Assembly (NCBI RefSeq): GCF_004798865.1
Contig: NW_025336346.1
Span: 10,114,572-10,178,571, forward strand
From: Varanus komodoensis
Lineage: Eukaryota; Chordata; Lepidosauria; Squamata; Varanidae
Direction of reading: 5' to 3'
DNA: 64,000 bases
The notes under the pieces were generated by a model that worked only from the letters and a program-made list of their open reading frames with translations, did not search any database and was not told the origin of the DNA. Position numbers and translations under genes: made by a program. Shown here piece by piece: positions 62,100-64,000 of this stretch (within the stretch, counting starts at the first letter, position 1; each line of letters begins with the position of its first letter).

Positions 62100-63895
62100 G
62101 GATTTTCTTCAATTTGCTATCCATCCTCGCATGGAAGAGACCGGAACGTCGAACGGCATCTCCTCAATTCTCCGCTTCATCTCGTCCGGAAAATTGCAAT
62201 TACACAACCAGGCATGTCTGCGGAGGGAAATGGCACCGACCAGCGACCTTGAATCAGAGTCCACATGGTGCCTCGCGGTGGAAACCTGTTGCACCGCCAC
62301 TTGCATAGCTTCCTTAACAAACGTCTTAGCAAGTTCGCCCTGGTTTCCTGGGAGGGTATTGATGACAGCGTCCAGGCGTTGCATAAGGAAATACTGGTAA
62401 CACACCAGGGTTGCCTCATAATTAGAAATTCGTAAACCAAGGCCCGAAGCTGCGTATACCCGGCGGGCGAGGGAATCAACCTTTCTGCCCTCTTTGTCAT
62501 GAGGCAAGGTGTGTCCATGGGTTTCCTGACCCTGCGAGGATTCTACAACAACCAAATTCGGCTTGGGGTGACGGAGAAGAAACGGGATGTCCTCTTCCCG
62601 CACCCGATACATGGACTCATATTCACGAGAAGTTGGTTGTGGATTTGCTGGGAGGTCCCATGGCTGGGTCACTGCCTGCCGTAAGGTCATAATAAATGGC
62701 AAGGCAATAGATGTGGATCGTTCGCCCCTGACCACATCATAAAAATGATCAGTGCTCGGTCCCGGCTGTTGGTGGGCTTCTATATCGAGCGATCTCAGTA
62801 GTCTGGCCATCAGATCGTTAAACAATATATACGGTTCCTTGGACAACCCCAGGCCCTGAGAAGCAACCGCTGCATCTGGCGAGGTCGAGTCAGCCTCAGA
62901 CTCGTTGGATTCCATCCAGCAGGGGTGGTACACTGGAGGAAGAATCTCCTGGTGACTCTGATCTGCCACTTTCTTTAGAAGGGGCCCTCGGGGTGTCTCT
63001 GGGCATTGAATGGAAACGTTCCCGAGGCGCTGGTGGCGAAGATTGTCCCCTGGAGGTCGGATAATAGGCTACGGAGTGGTACTCTTCTCGTCTCGGAGCG
63101 GAGGAGTACCTGGAGTGGTACCAGTCATCAGACCTCGCATCCAAGGAATGGCTCCTATGGCTTCTTGGAGGGGAGATGGCGATCTCAGTATCTATCGGGA
63201 TCGGAGGCATCGGAGTTGGTGATCGAGCTCTAGGTGGAGAATCACATATTTCCCCATCTGAGATGGAACCACGCCTTGAAACCAGAATGGGTTCGGCTGT
63301 CGGTCGGCACGGTGAGCCCGGTGGGGTAACCCTCATAGCCGCCTGGATGGTCGGGACCGAGGGGGTCGGTTCTGAAGCAGGGATCGGAATCAAGGAAGAG
63401 GCCGAGCCCGAGTGGCAGTGTTTTGCCTGCTCGGGTTCTTCGGCTTCTTAACCAGCTTGCCCGTCTTATCTTTCTTGGCCTTCTGATGTACAGGATATTT
63501 ATCTGAGTCGCTGTGCTTCCTTTTTTCCTTTTGTTTCCTTGGCAGGGAAACAGACTGGTCGGCCATGGTATGAGCACCTTCTTCAGAAGGGCGTGAGGGC
63601 GGAGGAATGGAGGAAGAGGCCGGGCGTTGCGGCAGGTCAGCCGAAGTTGGACGGCTTTCAGGTGGGGCCACAACAGTGGAAGGCTTAGCCACCAGCCGGT
63701 CCAATTGGAGGAGAGCCTGGTCCCACAAGAGTTTGCGGAGGTGGTTCTCCCTGTTTAGAAAAGGCCAAACAATGGCCGCACTTATCGGTTCTGTGCCCTT
63801 CCCCCAAACAAAGCAGGCACAGATCATGCGGATCCGCGGCGGGCATTTTGGAGCCGCATTTTCCGCACTTGCGGAATGCCGGCCATTGCGCCATC
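62100..63895 (-). mobile_element. DIRS fossil: gag-like region
   Basis: It begins with a cysteine-rich zinc-binding-like module (KCGKCGSK, LCLLCLGEGH, DKCGHC). A Ser/Pro/Arg-rich middle and a helical C-terminal part including YRVREEDIPFLL follow. It is the same type of module as in the fossil at 26.65-28.2 kb. It is broken in this copy. Confidence 0.75.
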
Positions 63896-64000
63896 GTAGA
63901 AAGAAGAAAAAAAGGAGATAGTAAAGCGGGAAAGTAATGTTTTTGGTTTTTTGTTTTTTTTCATAGGAACAATAAAGAGGAAAAAATGGTGCAAAAGTTA

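Larger units (their letters stand above)
58451..64000 (-). mobile_element. DIRS-like tyrosine-recombinase retrotransposon (fossil, right end outside window)
   Basis: In minus orientation it carries, in DIRS order, a gag-like region, reverse transcriptase with RNase H, and a tyrosine recombinase, then a 3' end with inverted repeats. The element runs past the window's right edge, so its 5' terminus is not seen. It is more GC-rich than its surroundings. It is not intact: roughly half a dozen disruptions are apparent. Long surviving open stretches and near-identical terminal repeat arms suggest a fairly young insertion. It sits about 1.8 kb upstream of the first VGLL4 exon, in the same orientation as the gene. 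Confidence 0.9.

Noticed and set aside
59893-63921. Plus-strand open frames opposite the DIRS element
   Set aside because: They are shadows of the minus-strand element frames and carry no domain of their own.
1-64000. CRISPR arrays, rRNA genes, bacterial operons or toxin genes
   Set aside because: None seen; direct repeats present are microsatellites, one short tandem repeat and transposon pieces.

Overview
The window is vertebrate, almost certainly squamate reptile (lizard or snake), nuclear DNA. It is AT-rich and intron-dominated, with a low density of coding exons. The repeat mix supports squamates: a Sauria SINE with a BovB-like tail, many L2-type LINE 3' ends, tRNA-derived SINEs, palindromic MITE-like elements and DIRS tyrosine-recombinase retrotransposons. 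The species cannot be told from the sequence. One host gene is recognisable, VGLL4 (vestigial-like family member 4, a transcriptional cofactor of the TEAD factors). It lies on the minus strand. No bacterial, plasmid, CRISPR or operon-like content is present. Layout by region: VGLL4 reads from right to left. Its first coding exon is at 56592-56676, with an in-frame stop directly upstream of the ATG. The second coding exon is at 25135-25324 and the third at 387-609. Splice phases agree (1, 2, 0), and the three exons give the first 166 residues of a protein of about 290. The exons carrying the two TEAD-binding TDU motifs lie off the left edge. The two complete introns are about 24.5 kb (610-25134) and 31.3 kb (25325-56591). 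Intron content: the introns hold L2 LINE fragments (about 6.0, 10.9, 12.6, 14.1 and 38.3 kb), one nearly full-length but dead L2 (about 28.24-31.54 kb), a DIRS gag-region fossil (about 26.65-28.2 kb), SINEs at 4.3, 25.6, 33.9 and 48.2 kb, a mariner/Tigger-like MITE with TA duplications (47425-47880), and several foldback elements. The interval from about 20.0 to 25.6 kb around the second exon is poor in recognisable repeats. It contains a direct tandem TEAD motif (two GGAATG sites with a 3-bp spacer, 23997-24011) with three CAGCTG E-boxes within 330 bp. Upstream of the gene: 56677 to about 57300 is the presumed 5' UTR and promoter side. A palindromic MITE with a LINE-like tail inside it follows at 58080-58367. 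From 58451 to beyond the right edge there is a large, relatively young but broken DIRS element, in the same orientation as VGLL4. I see no clearly undescribed biological system. The best leads are the intronic TEAD tandem site (possible feedback on a TEAD cofactor gene), lineage changes in VGLL4 at a reported mitotic phosphosite and in exon 1, a phase-compatible candidate alternative first exon near 15.1 kb, and the DIRS insertion close to the promoter.
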